A stretch of 64,000 bases of DNA from Entonaema liquescens. Lineage: Eukaryota > Ascomycota > Sordariomycetes > Xylariales > Xylariaceae. This document shows, in pieces, positions 24,550 to 35,470 of the stretch (position 1 is the first letter of the stretch; the number at the start of each line of letters is the position of its first letter). Location of the stretch: the NCBI GenBank assembly GCA_902805475.1, contig CADCSX010000003.1, positions 1,240,001 through 1,304,000 of the forward strand, read 5' to 3'. Below the pieces are notes generated by a model. The model saw only the letters and a program-made list of their open reading frames with translations, searched no databases and was not told the DNA's origin. A program made the translations under genes and the position numbers.

Positions 24550-25073
24550 GATGATAGAATATTTGGGGGAGGGGGGGATAAATGGGTTTGAAGATAGTTA
24601 GAAAAGTTGAAGAGGATGCGAAAAGAGATGTGGAATTGGTGATGCCTAAGACGGGGTTGGTAAGTAGCAGACGAAGCTACTTATAAAAGGATGGTGAATG
24701 TAGCTCCCATAATTTATCAGCTATTGCCAGTTATTGACTTTGACTTTTGCGAAAGATCAGACAGCCGGTGGGATATAATGGGATATAATGGGATATAATG
24801 GGATAATCTTAGACAAAGCGCAAGCGCGCGAGGCAACATGCGACGGGTTCTTTCGATGTGCTGTCAGATGTTTTCTGTTTCCTCAAGGAAAACGACCGCT
24901 ACAAATCGGCATGCTGAATTAAAATGATACTCGACCCATCAGCCAACCAGCCTACCTTGTAGGGATTTGATTTACGAATTGATTAATCTTAATGGTCGTT
25001 TGTCGTTCCACGTTCCGCGTTCCTGGGATATCGAACAGCGTTGAAGCGATTGGTGAGGTTTAAGTGAAGTCTA
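24550..25073. other. Upstream region of TFIIE-alpha
   Basis: Non-coding stretch between the TFIIE-alpha start and the MITE. It contains the decamer tandem repeat at 24771-24805. No gene is seen. Confidence 0.5.
24771..24805. repeat. Tandem decamer repeat
   Basis: Three and a half perfect copies of the decamer GGATATAATG lie about 220-255 bp upstream of the TFIIE-alpha start codon. It is a short tandem repeat. A binding-site role is possible but not shown. Confidence 0.9.
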
Positions 25074-25454
25074 CGGATGACCCTTTCAAAAGTTTGTTCC
25101 ATAGGGAAACCCCTGTCAAGCTGCCAACAGCTGGCAACTAAAAGCTGCCGTCTGGTAGTCAAGAGCGCCTATGTACATCTAAAGTTAAGTCCTATATAAC
25201 GTACAGTTTTCTAACCAAATACTATGGTTAAAAATTAGAAAAAAATCCAATAAGTATGTTTGTGAGATATTCTACTACACCCTTTATTTACAAAGTTTTA
25301 TACGTATTTAAAAGGTAGGTATCGCATTTCAAAAACATAGGGTATTATGGAGTACGTAGTGCCTCTAGACTAACAGCTGCTGCCAAGGGTGGCCAGTGCA
25401 TATCGGGGCTGACAAGGGTCTTGCTATGGAACAAACTTTTGAAAGGGTCATCCG
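25074..25454. mobile_element. MITE, TA-flanked, 31-bp terminal inverted repeats
   Basis: A 381-bp non-coding element. Its ends are perfect inverted repeats of 31 bp: left 25074-25104 beginning CGGATGACCCTTTCAAAAGT, right 25424-25454 the exact complement. The similarity continues imperfectly inward for about 15 more bases. Both ends are bordered by TA (25072-25073 and 25455-25456), the target duplication of Tc1/mariner-pogo transposases. No open frame is inside. Structure and size fit a miniature inverted-repeat transposable element. Its ends do not match those of the transposon at 53194-55120, so another transposase presumably moved it. It sits in the shared promoter region of TFIIE-alpha and the Pol X gene. 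Confidence 0.88.
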
Positions 25455-25784
25455 TATCTAAATGCTAAATGTTTGGCTTTGACGGATATTAGCTAATAAG
25501 GTTACCTGCGCGCTTGGCATCCACGTCGGGAGACATCTTGCATTGCGCTCGGGCAGTCACTAGGATAGTCGGATGTTTCATTTACCCGGTTCCGATATCT
25601 CATATGGAAGCTCAGGTTCCATCGGAACATTAACTCCAGCATTGTTTTAGCTGACGTCACACAAATAGTAACATTAGTACTACACTATGTAAAAGGACAG
25701 GCACTACCTCACTTCTAACCTACCTGTACATGTAATTCGCTGGAGGTAGTTTCAATATAATAATCACAGACTAAATAACAAATC

Positions 25785-26084
25785 ATGACGTTTCCTCAAA
25801 GACAATTCACACTAGATTGCTCGTCTGAATCTCCTTGGGAGCTCTCTGCAAACAACCCCCTAAGGCAAAGGTTAGTTAAGACAATAACTTTCTAATTGAT
25901 AAGGTTGTTGTCGGCATATTCGCCCAAGAGACGCACTCCTTTTACAACTAATTTTGCCAATATCGTTAAGGGAATTGCAGGAAATAAAGCATGTGGTCAA
26001 AACATGCATAATCGACTTTTAGATCATCAGAAGGCTATTGCGCCTAAGGAACTTATACCTAGAGACATTGACGACAAGACGTAA
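25785..26084 (+). CDS. Possible small upstream gene (88 residues), uncertain
   Basis: An ATG at 25785 opens MTFPQRQFTLDCSSESPWEL and runs to a GTTAGT donor at 25871. An acceptor AAG at 25901-25903 then joins in frame to LLSAYSPKRRTPFTTNFANI and continues to a TAA at 26084. The sum is 88 residues, basic, with no domain I recognise. The intervening segment would be only 33 bp, below the usual fungal minimum although it has a CTAAT word, so the model may be wrong. The stop lies 5 bp before the ATG of the Pol X gene on the same strand. It could be a separate small protein on a shared transcript, an upstream ORF, or a mis-modelled N-terminal part of the polymerase. Confidence 0.35.
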
Positions 26085-26089
26085 ATAAA

Positions 26090-28033
26090 ATGCCTCCTGA
26101 ATTCCCGCCTAACTTCCCCCGTATTTATTTACTGCCTACTCATATCGAACCCGATAAGTTACCAGAATTGGAGAGTAAAATACCTACTCTGACCCATGAC
26201 ATCGATGAGGCTAGAATCATACTCGGCAAGATATCTAACAAGGAAAGGGCGAAGTTTGAACTAAGGCGCAGAAACATTCTAACTGAGGATATCAATCTAT
26301 CCTCGGCTCCCCCTCTTACCCCGGAGACCCAGACAGATTACTCATCTCCGCCGTCGAAGCGAAGGAAGCTTGACAGCTCAGTTTCTCCCAAACCCACGCA
26401 TGATTATAGGCAGACAACAAAGTTAGAAGGTGAGGATCTTGATGACAATTCAAGTACCCTCAGCGGAGCAAGTTGGGAAGATCAGGGGATAGGAGGCATC
26501 ATAGATCGAGATGATAACCGTATCATCAGAGTTGTTAAATTATCCTGGTTCATAGACTGTTTGGCACAAGACGTTATCCTCCCAATAGACAAGTACTTGA
26601 TATATCAAGGTCGCAGGATACAAAAGATTCCCATCAAACCTCCGCCAGATCCTAATGATGTTCTTCGGCGCGCTCGGCAAGAAGGTGGAAACGACAGCTC
26701 TACTCCAAAAGGGGGATTTTCGCATACCTATGCGTCTGCCTCACGACATTCCAGGACACCTGCTTATCTAAAGCGCCCTGAGCTGATTCATGAATCAACA
26801 TCGGAGCATGAGCGCCGCTTATATTTACCGCCGATTCCAAACTACCTACACACAACTTACTCTTGCCAGCGACCAACTCCTGTAAATCCTCCTAATAATT
26901 CCTTTATCGATGAGCTAGAAAGGATCCGAACGCTCAGAACCCTTGAAGGTGACAAGATAGGTATCAGAGCCTATTCTACAAGTATCGCCTCCTTGTCAGC
27001 TTACCCCTATCTCATTTCGCACCCAGCTGGTAAGTATTCGAAGCCTTCCCAATACAGCATATGGTTTTATCTTACTTTAATTCTAGAAGTCGATAGACTA
27101 CCTGGATGCGGTGAGAAGATTGCTATTCTCTACCAGCAATGGAAAGCGAATGGTTATTTGGAAGAGGTCGAAGACGCGAAGAAGGATCCGAAGATGTCTG
27201 TGCTCCAACTATTTTATAACATATGGGGCGTCGCAGATACTACTGCTCGCGAGTTCTATAAGAAAGGATGGCGAGATCTCGATGACATAGTTGAATACGG
27301 GTGGGATAGCTTAAGTCGGGTCCAACAGATCGGCGTCAAGTATTATGACGAGTTACAGGAGAAATTACCTCGTCATGAAGTCGAGGAAATTGGTGGAGTC
27401 ATACTAAGCCATGCTAATAAGATTCGCAAGGGGTTCGAGATGGTCATAGTTGGAGGCTATAGAAGAGGTAAAAGTAAAAGCGGTGATGTTGATGTTGTTC
27501 TTAGCCATCCAGACGCGGCCGCCACCTTTAACTTTGTCATCGATATCGTTAAGAGTCTAGAGAAAGAGAAGTATATAACCCATACGCTAATTATGAGTAC
27601 AAAGAACAGCGAGCGTGGGCAGACACCAGTGGCATGGAAGGGACAAGACCGCAAGGCAGGTTCTGGGTTTGACACCTTGGATAAGGCCCTCGTGGTATGG
27701 CAGGACCCTCAATGGGACAAGACCATATCATCTAAGAACCCAAACCTCCATCGGAGAGTCGATATAATCATTAGCCCCTGGAAGACGGCTGGTTGTGCCG
27801 TAATTGGTTGGACGGGAGGCACGACCTTTCAGCGGGATCTACGGAGATACGCCAAGCGTGTGAAGACTCTCAAGTTCGATAGTAGCGGCGTGAGAAGTCG
27901 GACAGACGGAAGCTGGGTGGACCTCGAGAGCGATGCAAATGGCCCAGCCCCCGACATGCTTACGGCAGAGAAGCGGGTTTTTGAGAGACTTGAATTGGAG
28001 TGGCGGCCTCCAGAGGAGAGATGCACTCGGTAA
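26090..28033 (+). CDS. POL4: Family X DNA polymerase (Pol4/Pol mu-lambda type)
   Basis: DNA repair polymerase for gap filling in non-homologous end joining and base excision repair. Exons 26090-27029 and 27087-28033 flank a 57-bp intron (27030-27086, GTAAGT...CTAG) whose length is a multiple of three and which has no stop. The spliced protein is 628 residues and reads HPAEVDRLPGCGEKIA across the junction. The N-terminus resembles a BRCT domain (FPRIYLLPTHI...VVKLSWFIDCLAQDVILP). It is followed by a Pro/Ser linker, the 8-kDa helix-hairpin region (RLPGCGEKIA, VLQLFYNIWGVADTTAREFY), and a fingers/palm region. The palm carries GGYRRGKSKSGDVDVVL at about 436-452, with two metal-binding Asp, and RRVDIIISP at about 535 with the third. 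GWTGGTTFQRDLRRYAK and the C-terminal FERLELEWRPPEER complete the thumb. This is a complete and probably active enzyme. Confidence 0.93.
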   Translation: MPPEFPPNFPRIYLLPTHIEPDKLPELESKIPTLTHDIDEARIILGKISNKERAKFELRRRNILTEDINLSSAPPLTPETQTDYSSPPSKRRKLDSSVSPKPTHDYRQTTKLEGEDLDDNSSTLSGASWEDQGIGGIIDRDDNRIIRVVKLSWFIDCLAQDVILPIDKYLIYQGRRIQKIPIKPPPDPNDVLRRARQEGGNDSSTPKGGFSHTYASASRHSRTPAYLKRPELIHESTSEHERRLYLPPIPNYLHTTYSCQRPTPVNPPNNSFIDELERIRTLRTLEGDKIGIRAYSTSIASLSAYPYLISHPAGKYSKPSQYSIWFYLTLILEVDRLPGCGEKIAILYQQWKANGYLEEVEDAKKDPKMSVLQLFYNIWGVADTTAREFYKKGWRDLDDIVEYGWDSLSRVQQIGVKYYDELQEKLPRHEVEEIGGVILSHANKIRKGFEMVIVGGYRRGKSKSGDVDVVLSHPDAAATFNFVIDIVKSLEKEKYITHTLIMSTKNSERGQTPVAWKGQDRKAGSGFDTLDKALVVWQDPQWDKTISSKNPNLHRRVDIIISPWKTAGCAVIGWTGGTTFQRDLRRYAKRVKTLKFDSSGVRSRTDGSWVDLESDANGPAPDMLTAEKRVFERLELEWRPPEERCTR

Positions 28034-28915
28034 TTAGATAAAGGGACTCAATTTTCGGAATGAACCAATTATGAGATTCGTGGGATTATTAATACGACGA
28101 GGCCAGGGGGATTATTCTACGCCTAAGGTTGTTGCTATCGGTAATTGGGGTTCATCGAATTAGGGGCATGATGAAAGTGTTTGGGCACACGGGAATGGAA
28201 TCCTGATGATGCGAAAAAAGAGCCGAGAAAAAGGGAAAAAAAAAATAAAAAATAAAAAATACAGAGGAACAAAAGTGCAAAAGAGCAGGTGTCTGGATTC
28301 GAGCTGGCGTTTGCATTTGACCTGAGCGTGGAGGCTCCCATCGCCGCCTTTGCCGCTGGCTCGAACTCTAGGTGCACCATCGAAAAACCCCGCGGAAGGA
28401 TTTTATCTACACCGTCGGGTCGTCAAATTACTAGACCACGGCCTCAAATGGCTAATGTGTTTTCATATCAGGAGTGATGGGAAGGGCTCTTATTGCACTA
28501 TATAACTTTACCTTGGGTACTTGTAGTTATGTACCTACCTGACGACGGCGTTACTATGGGGGTGCCCTGAGAATGAGGGGGTATTTACATGAGCTGTAGA
28601 TGTGCATATCAACTTGCCAATATTTAATGTGTTGTTACTGTCGATAGGTCGTGACAGAAACTCATTTAGAGAAGTGAGATATCGCCATTATTTTCGTGGT
28701 ATATCTTGGTCGAAACTGACCTCAGTACTTGTCAGCAGAATGATTAATATGTTTTTGGTATAACATTATATATCGTATATCTTCGGGGATCTAGTTTCGC
28801 CCATACGCTTATTTTTCACATCTTTTTCCTAAATAGCCATGGATCTCTTTTCATTAGAAACATTCATGATGGCTTGCATTCGGCTTCATAGCCAACATCT
28901 GTCCCTCGTCTTCTT
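28034..28915. other. Intergenic, converging 3' ends
   Basis: No gene is seen. An A-rich tract lies at 28226-28262. A minus-strand open frame at 28135-28380 is mostly the complement of this tract (poly-Phe/Leu) and is not credible. Confidence 0.55.
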
Positions 28916-29967
28916 CTACTTTTTACTTAAGACATCACAACTTAGCCTCAGGTCTGCTTCCCCATCACCACCATCAGCCCTCTCTAATATCCAATCTCCC
29001 ACATCCTGATAGAACTCCTCCTTCCCGGGGTCGGCATGTAACTGGTGCGCCCAGCCCTCATACGACTTAAACTTGCCATCCTCCACCTTCCTCCCCTGCT
29101 GCTCCCACCACCCCTTCACGCGCTCATAGCTCGTCACCATGTCCGCGGTCCCGTGCGCCAAGAACACCGCTCTCACGCGCGGCCGCAACCGCAGCTTCCT
29201 GATGCTAGCGCCTCCGCGCGATCGATCATCCCCGAGAGCCCCTCCAGCGTCCCCGTGTAGTGCAGCAGCGGATCCGATGCCAGACTCGCTTGCACGGCGG
29301 GGTCCCGACACAGCTGCTCCGGCGGCACGGGCCGCACGAGCGTGAAGTTGGGCACCAGGCGCGCGGCCCAGCGCCCCGAGACGATCGTCAGGCGGTGGGG
29401 CTGGACGGCGGGAGCAAAGCCCAAAAACGGCGCTTCTAAGATCCACCCGCGGACCCGGGCCACGATGTCGTCGAAGTCCGGGGTGCTGGCTAGGGCGAGG
29501 ACTTCGCCGCCGCCCATGGAGTGGCCGAGGACGAACACCGGGATCTCGTTTCCGTTGTCGTTGTTGTTGCTGCTGGTGGTTGGTGTGAGGGCTTTCTCGC
29601 GGATGAAGGCGGCTAGGTCGGCGAGCACCGTGGCCGTGGGACCGGTGCGTCCGCGATCTGTGGGGCGCCGCACGCTCTTGCCCCAGCCGCGCTGGTCGAA
29701 GCCTAGGACGGCGATGCCGCGCGCTGCGAGGGAGGGGAAGAGCGCGTAGTACCGGTCGATGTGGTCGCTAAAGCCGTGGACGGCGACGAGTTTGGCTTTG
29801 GGCGGGGTGGAAGGCTGGGGAGAGGTGTTAGTAATGAGGATTGTATCTAAATAAATGTGTATGTGTGTGAGAGTGAGAAGGAGTGTTATACTTACAAGCC
29901 AGGATTTGGTATGTAGGGTCACGCCGTTGACCTCGAAGGTGCCTTCGACGATGTTGATGTCTCCCAT
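28916..29967 (-). CDS. Monoacylglycerol-lipase-like serine hydrolase (Yju3 type), one-base frame break
   Basis: Alpha/beta hydrolase that in the family cleaves monoacylglycerols on lipid droplets or membranes. Exon 1 is 29896-29967. An 81-bp intron (29815-29895, multiple of three, no stop, includes CA repeats) is followed by exon 2, 28916-29814. Motifs are KAKLVAVHGFSDH (oxyanion region), GFDQRGWGKS, the nucleophile GHSMGG, the Asp in LAHGTADMVTS and the His in EGWAHQLHADP: a full catalytic triad. The frame breaks between RAEALAS and LRLRPRVRAVFLAHG. One base appears missing at the CC of 29198-29199 (plus strand), and without it the protein would stop before the Asp and His. The region is GC-rich (29100-29800), unlike its neighbours. 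Residues after the break are well conserved, so the break is either recent or a sequence error. Confidence 0.85.
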
Positions 29968-31457
29968 TGTGGGATAGTGGGTGACGACGAAGGGAATTAG
30001 GATTTAGAAGATATAAGTCGATTATAAAGTAATACGAATGAATAACGTAGTTAATGTAATATAATATTCTTGGTTATATGTCTATCATATGCCGTTCAAT
30101 AATTCAGTAGGGGAAGTCTAAGCTCTACGTTGGAATGAGATGAAGTTGTGAGAATTGCTTTCTAATAAGAGCTTTTGTACCTATACGGTTGCAAGCTATG
30201 TAAGCAAGGGCGTGTAAATGACAGCTATTTATTGGTTAAGGCGCAGTTCATATACACTAGGTTAGAATAAAGGGTAGGAGTGTTGTTTATATTGATGACG
30301 AGATCGTATTCCCTCGAATAGGATCTCACCCAATAAGGATTCTGCGTCGGGAAGCTCACCGAGGTAAAGACAATTCCAGGGTCCTTGTAAGTTCGTTCGG
30401 GGTGCCTGATGCATGTGAAGTATAGTGGGGTCATTACATAGGTAGGTACTATATAAGCCGATATACATAAGCCATCACCTTCAATGCTATTGTTATTATT
30501 TGTACGGTTAGAATTTAATATTAAGTTCTTTCTTTTGCTGTTTTCAATGAAAGGAGAAAAAGTACTGGCTTATCCATCGTTTGGCACATCATTGGCTATT
30601 GTACTTCCACTCCTAAAGAACAAGAGTACTTCAATTAGTTGAAAGGTATCGAGGAATGCCGCATTAAGCGACGGGTTCGGCGGCACGTGGAGTTGACAGT
30701 GACCCACAATGAGTTACCCGGAGGTGGGTAATGTAGCTAGATCCGGTAGATGATTTGAAGATAGACAGTGGCCTCTACTAGGTAGTTATGAGTTAACATG
30801 GTACCAGTATCGTTACTCTACTCTCGTTGAGCTCTGGGTTTAAGATACTGTCCTAAGAATTCGATATTGTTGCAGGGTTGTATGTGCTAGACTTTACCTG
30901 GGGTTATCCTATAAATAAACCCTGGTAACGCAAAACCACAACAAATAGAGAAACCTAAGATTGAACGACTCAATGTTGTTGAATATAAGATAACTCGGTA
31001 ATATTAACCTGTTGTAGGATTGTTGTTACTGTAATATGATACACTTGTTAATCGTCTGTGATCAAGTCAATAGTCTGGACCTATGATGCAATGTTACGAA
31101 GTGGATACGGGGTGCATGTGACGCCGTCCCCAAACTAGATAAAGACTGGTTTCCAATGGAAAGCTCTAATAGCATCGCTTAGCGTGCTATACTAATAGTG
31201 ATAGATCTTCAGTGCTCTTTCCCAGCTCTCGTTTTATGGGGTTTTGAGTTCATGAGATACTGAAAGCGCGCCCGAATTTGAGTAATGTCGGGTTCACTTG
31301 AAACGACGCTGTGCCACCGCAACCTGCACATTCAATCCTATAAGATCAACCTTGCTTCCCGCCGACCTTCCAAGGTAACCTTTGGAAGACAGTATATGCA
31401 TACGGCCTATCGCCTCGAATCCCTATACGCTACACCTTAACATCTCTATCTCTAAGA
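29968..31457. other. Intergenic, divergent promoters
   Basis: AT-rich 1.5 kb with no recognisable coding sequence, repeats or RNA genes. Short open frames near 30225-30468 have no domain. Confidence 0.55.
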
Positions 31458-32196
31458 ATGCCTCGTCCGTGGGAATTCAATGAAGAGGCTCCTGAGCCGG
31501 AAGATGAACGGCGAACCTTACTCCGGGAAGGCGAGGAAAAGGCAAAGCGCGTCTTTTCCGACTTTATCGATTTTGCCTTCTCGGGGAACATTCTTGAAAT
31601 TGCATTTGGTTTGATGTTAGTGAAGACGTCCGGAACTCGACGCTATGAACTGCTGACTCTTGGCTTAATAGCCTAGCAACGGCTTTCACGGCCGTCACTA
31701 CTTCGCTTGTGAGCGATATACTTCTTCCTCCGCTTTCCATCATCCTCCCGTTACGCAGAAATATGGGTGAGAAGTTCGCGGTGCTGAGACCAGGACCGAA
31801 CTATAACGATGAAGATGGCTACAATACCTTGGAGCAGGCACAGAGTGACGGAGCCGTCATTCTAGCTTATGGGTACGGACGCGTCTTCATCCTTGAAAGC
31901 AGGTTCCCGCAAACTAACTTCATCAACTAGTATATTTCTCAACCGCGTTATCAATTTCCTAGGCGTCGGCCTAGCCCTGTACGGTCTAGCAAGCCTGTAT
32001 CAGTGCATATCGCACGACCCGATCATCAAGCATTCAGTTAAGTGTCGATACTGCAAAAAGCGGGTTAGCTCAAAGGTGTGTTAATTTTGCCCCCAGAAGA
32101 GTAGCCGCTAGGAACCCATGGGCCTGACTGATATAGGCAATTCGATGTGTGAACTGCACTAGTTGGCTCGATGGGCGGGAAGAACGAATGCGATAG
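31458..32196 (+). CDS. MscL-type mechanosensitive channel with C-terminal Cys-pair motif
   Basis: Fungal homologue of the large-conductance mechanosensitive channel. Four exons are 31458-31615, 31672-31872, 31931-32075 and 32137-32196. Introns of 56, 58 and 61 bp have CTGAC/CTGAT branch points, and all junctions keep frame, giving 187 residues. The acidic N-terminus (PWEFNEEAPEPEDER) leads to helix VFSDFIDFAFSGNILEIAFG, the pore-lining TM1 segment LATAFTAVTTSLVSDILLPP, and a periplasm-like loop. A second helix follows (FLNRVINFLGVGLALYGLAS). The C-terminus carries CRYC and CVNC, two CxxC pairs 10 residues apart, resembling a zinc ribbon; bacterial MscL lacks this. The last exon (20 codons incl. 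stop) supplies the second pair, TSWLDGREER and the stop. Expected location is an organelle or plasma membrane, which cannot be decided here. Confidence 0.9.
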
Positions 32197-32968
32197 ACGA
32201 TCTGCAGCTCTGAATTGCTTATCGAAAATGCTAAGATAATATCGCATTTCTATTCCGGCCGCTTGCGAACCGATTCTCTTTTGGTACGTATTCTAATCAT
32301 CATCTTTAAGGACACTGTCTTATCTAAATGCATTGATATACTTTAGACTGCTTCGTTCAGTATGTCTGGCTCAACTACTCTCGTCATTGGGTTTCAGTGT
32401 TAGCGTAGATCGGCACAGAGCACCAGTGAAGTTCGAGGAACACCTCGAGGGGAAATCCGGTTTAAGGGGATATGGCGTATGTTGGGAGAGTATTCGCCGC
32501 ACAAGAGCTTTGATTCAAATTCGAGGCGGAGTATCAATACCTCCCATCTTTATGAATGTATTCTTGAATGAGCTGACGACGAAAATGAAAAGACTTATTC
32601 ATTAATGGTGATGGTAATTGTTATATGAAGTTCTTTCTGAAGACTGGTAGAATTGGAAAATCTTGAGAATATCTTAGATTTAGATATGCACCTATATTTG
32701 ATTATGCTAGAAAAGAGGATCTGGAGCAAATGGTCAATCAGATAAAGACCGATAAGCTAATAAGGTACGTAGTGTTACAGCCAAGTTTTAATCCCTGGAA
32801 CCGACCCGCGATGTATGATGTCATTGTTATAGCAACGTGGTTAGGGGCAATATATACTTTTTTAGCTCGTGCCGAAACCTCTTTAATATTCAGGATGCCC
32901 CGAGTCAGGACTTATTCTTCGCGTACTAATATCTCCTTGGCGCGTTATGACTGACCTTAGAGATTATA
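32197..32968. other. Intergenic between tandem genes
   Basis: No gene is seen. Open frames at 32333-32605 and 32730-32954 lack domains and good splice context. Confidence 0.55.
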
Positions 32969-34540
32969 ATGTCTAATGAACCGCCTGTTCAGTTTCACGA
33001 CTTGGACCGATCAACGACGGTGACCACAACCCCCGAGTCGTTGTCGCAACAGCAGCAGCGTGAATTCTATGAAAATGGACGCCGTCGTTCGAGTTCCGAT
33101 CCTACGGGTCAAGGTCGTCAACGACCAGGTTTGGCGGTGATACGGCCTCGTGGGGGAACGAATGGTTCTCGTATGCCCCCGATCCCAGAGCATGCGAGAC
33201 CGACTAGTACAGCTCTCTTCCACACGCCGAAGGGCCGGACCGAACTTGACCAAAACGTTGCAGACATACTTGATGTAATAGGTGAGTGCTTTTTTCTCTA
33301 GAACCACGTTCTATGAGATTAGAATATAGAATTGACCAGTCGACTAGATCCCGAAGTGTCTACGTTCAACAACGTGACCAATATACAAAACTCTCTTTTC
33401 GTGCCCTCCCTTGGAAGATTTATCAACAGACGGCCGACCTACCAGCTCTCTATAGCACCCGAGCATGGGGCTATTCGAGAAGAGAAGGATAAAGAAGAGG
33501 ACGAGGAAAGGTTTAACTTCGAACACGCTGTTCTCCCCGACGGCGTATTGTTGGACGGGTGGACCGATGAGGAAAAGGATGAGCTTAATGACTACGTGCG
33601 CCATATGTTGCATTCACGACGTTCCAGGTTTAAGCGTAGCATGAAGGCTTTCGGACAATACGTCAGGAAACCCCTCGGCTTCCTGGTGACATTATACGCG
33701 ACCCTCATCACGCTTTTCGGCTTGGCTTGGGTGTTGTTCTTGATTGGTTGGATCTACGTGGGCGAGGAGCAGGTTTACGCCATTAACATTATCGACTACA
33801 TACTGGTTGCTCTCTTCGGCATCGTAGGCGACGGCTTGGCGCCTTTCCGCGCCATTGACACATATCATATGGCTCACATAGCCCACTACCATCGCCTGAC
33901 GTGGAAGCTGCGAAGGAGGAAGCGCATGGGAAAACTGCGCGATAAGAACGACTTGCCGACGAACTCGGACCTCGAGGCGGCGCGCGATGAGTTATCGGTC
34001 CTGACGCCGCAGCAGGAGGCGCGGCTTGTATATCACCAGACGAAGTTCGCTAAATCGCACACCTTCTACAAGCCACATGAGACCAAGACGCACTACGCAT
34101 TCCCGCTGAACTGGCTTGTGGCAATAGTCACACTGCTCGATATCCATTCGTGTTTGCAAATCGCGTTAGGCGCAACCACATATGGCATCGACTACAACGT
34201 GCGACCGATGGCGATAACAGCAACGATCCTAAGCTGTTCCATCGCCGTCAACATCACGGCCGGCATACTAATCAGCATCGGGGGCCGGCGGACGCGCAAG
34301 AAGGACGTGGTAGAGCGCATGTTCCGCCAGGACCTGACGCGGGAGGCGTTCGACAAGATCCGGGCGCGCGGGAAGAAGCACGGCGACACGGAGAAGCAGC
34401 TCAAGGCGGAACGGGCGCTCGAGCAGGGCAGGAAGAGCGAGGCGCATGATGATGATGCGGCGAGCGAGGAGATACGTGGTATTCCGATCGAGCATACGAA
34501 GACAGAGGACGAGCGGGAGATATACCCAGATACGCGATGA
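32969..34540 (+). CDS. DUF2985-like integral membrane protein
   Basis: Two exons, 32969-33281 and 33330-34540, with a 48-bp intron (GTGAGT...ATAG), give 507 residues. The N-terminal 130 residues are hydrophilic and Ser/Arg/Pro-rich. An acidic stretch EEKDKEEDEERFNFEHAVLPDG precedes a helix-rich part: GFLVTLYATLITLFGLAWVL, then YILVALFGIVGDGLAPFRAI (TM segments). A His/Tyr-rich amphipathic stretch (YHMAHIAHYHRLTWKLRRRK) follows, and two further membrane helices (FPLNWLVAIVTLLDIHSCLQ, ITATILSCSIAVNITAGILI). The tail is charged. The GDGLAPFRAIDTYHMA and PLNWL segments are what I associate with DUF2985 fungal proteins, whose function is unknown. The family call comes from memory of these motifs. 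Confidence 0.8.
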
Positions 34541-35470
34541 CGTTTTGAATATATACGGATAATGTCTAATGATTTGGTTTTGCTGTTTCGTGGTACAGAT
34601 TTTGGTTTTATTTTGGTGGAGGAAAATGCATACATACCCAGGGTTTATGAAGTTTTTTTCTTTTCTTAGATGATAAAATTCGCTGTTAGAACGATGCATG
34701 ATAATTCGAAATATTTTATCACCACTTTTAGTCTTCGGATCGCTGTCTTGAATCGTGTTACTTTAGTAAAAACTGAGTCTGTGGTACCAACTTGAGCCTG
34801 GCACTCCTTACCCCTTACCCCTTTTATTTTCTCCACTTTATTTTCGCTTGATGTTTAACTATACTCCGCGCGAAATCTATTTCCATCGTAAACACCCGAT
34901 GACCTTCTCTTTCGGGTGGGAGTGGGAGTGGGATTGGTAATTCTCTTAGTTTAACTCTAAAACTTCAAATTGTATTATACTACAGACTTAATAGCAAGTT
35001 TTTGAAAGTCAATTCGTAATCTGGGACTATCCGTAGGTATAAAGAAAACAGTTAATTTGTAAATTAGATAGCCATCGTGTGCAAGTTAATGATATAGTAC
35101 ATTCGATCAAGACCCTACCGAGAGACCGGCCATCCCGAAGTATTGCAAAACAAACACAAGTACACTATTACTTTTGGTGTGGGGAAAATTGTCATTATAG
35201 CAGCTGTCATCTTAAGATATGGAGTTAGAGGTACCTATATGCTCTAGTTTTGGCCTCGAATCTGGTAGTGTTCTAGATGGATAAAGGGCACTTCTAATGT
35301 GTATAGCCATTGACTTCCACAGTCAGGTGTGTTCTTTTCCCATGCCAACAATATCATTCCCACCTTCTTTTGTCCCACTTTGTAAGGGAATCAGGTGCCT
35401 TGCTGTCTGTGAGACAGAGTGTCCAGCCCCGAGCATCATAGCAGCAACTCGCTGTCTATACCCCCTCTAT
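34541..35470. other. Intergenic, converging genes
   Basis: No gene is seen. A short direct repeat of gggagt/gtggga lies at 34915-34934. Confidence 0.55.

Noticed and set aside
24771..24805. CRISPR-like array
   Set aside because: Three direct 10-bp copies without spacers in a eukaryotic genome; a simple tandem repeat.
28135..28380. Minus-strand frame with a hydrophobic stretch
   Set aside because: Its hydrophobic part is the complement of an A-rich low-complexity tract; no start context or relatives recognised.
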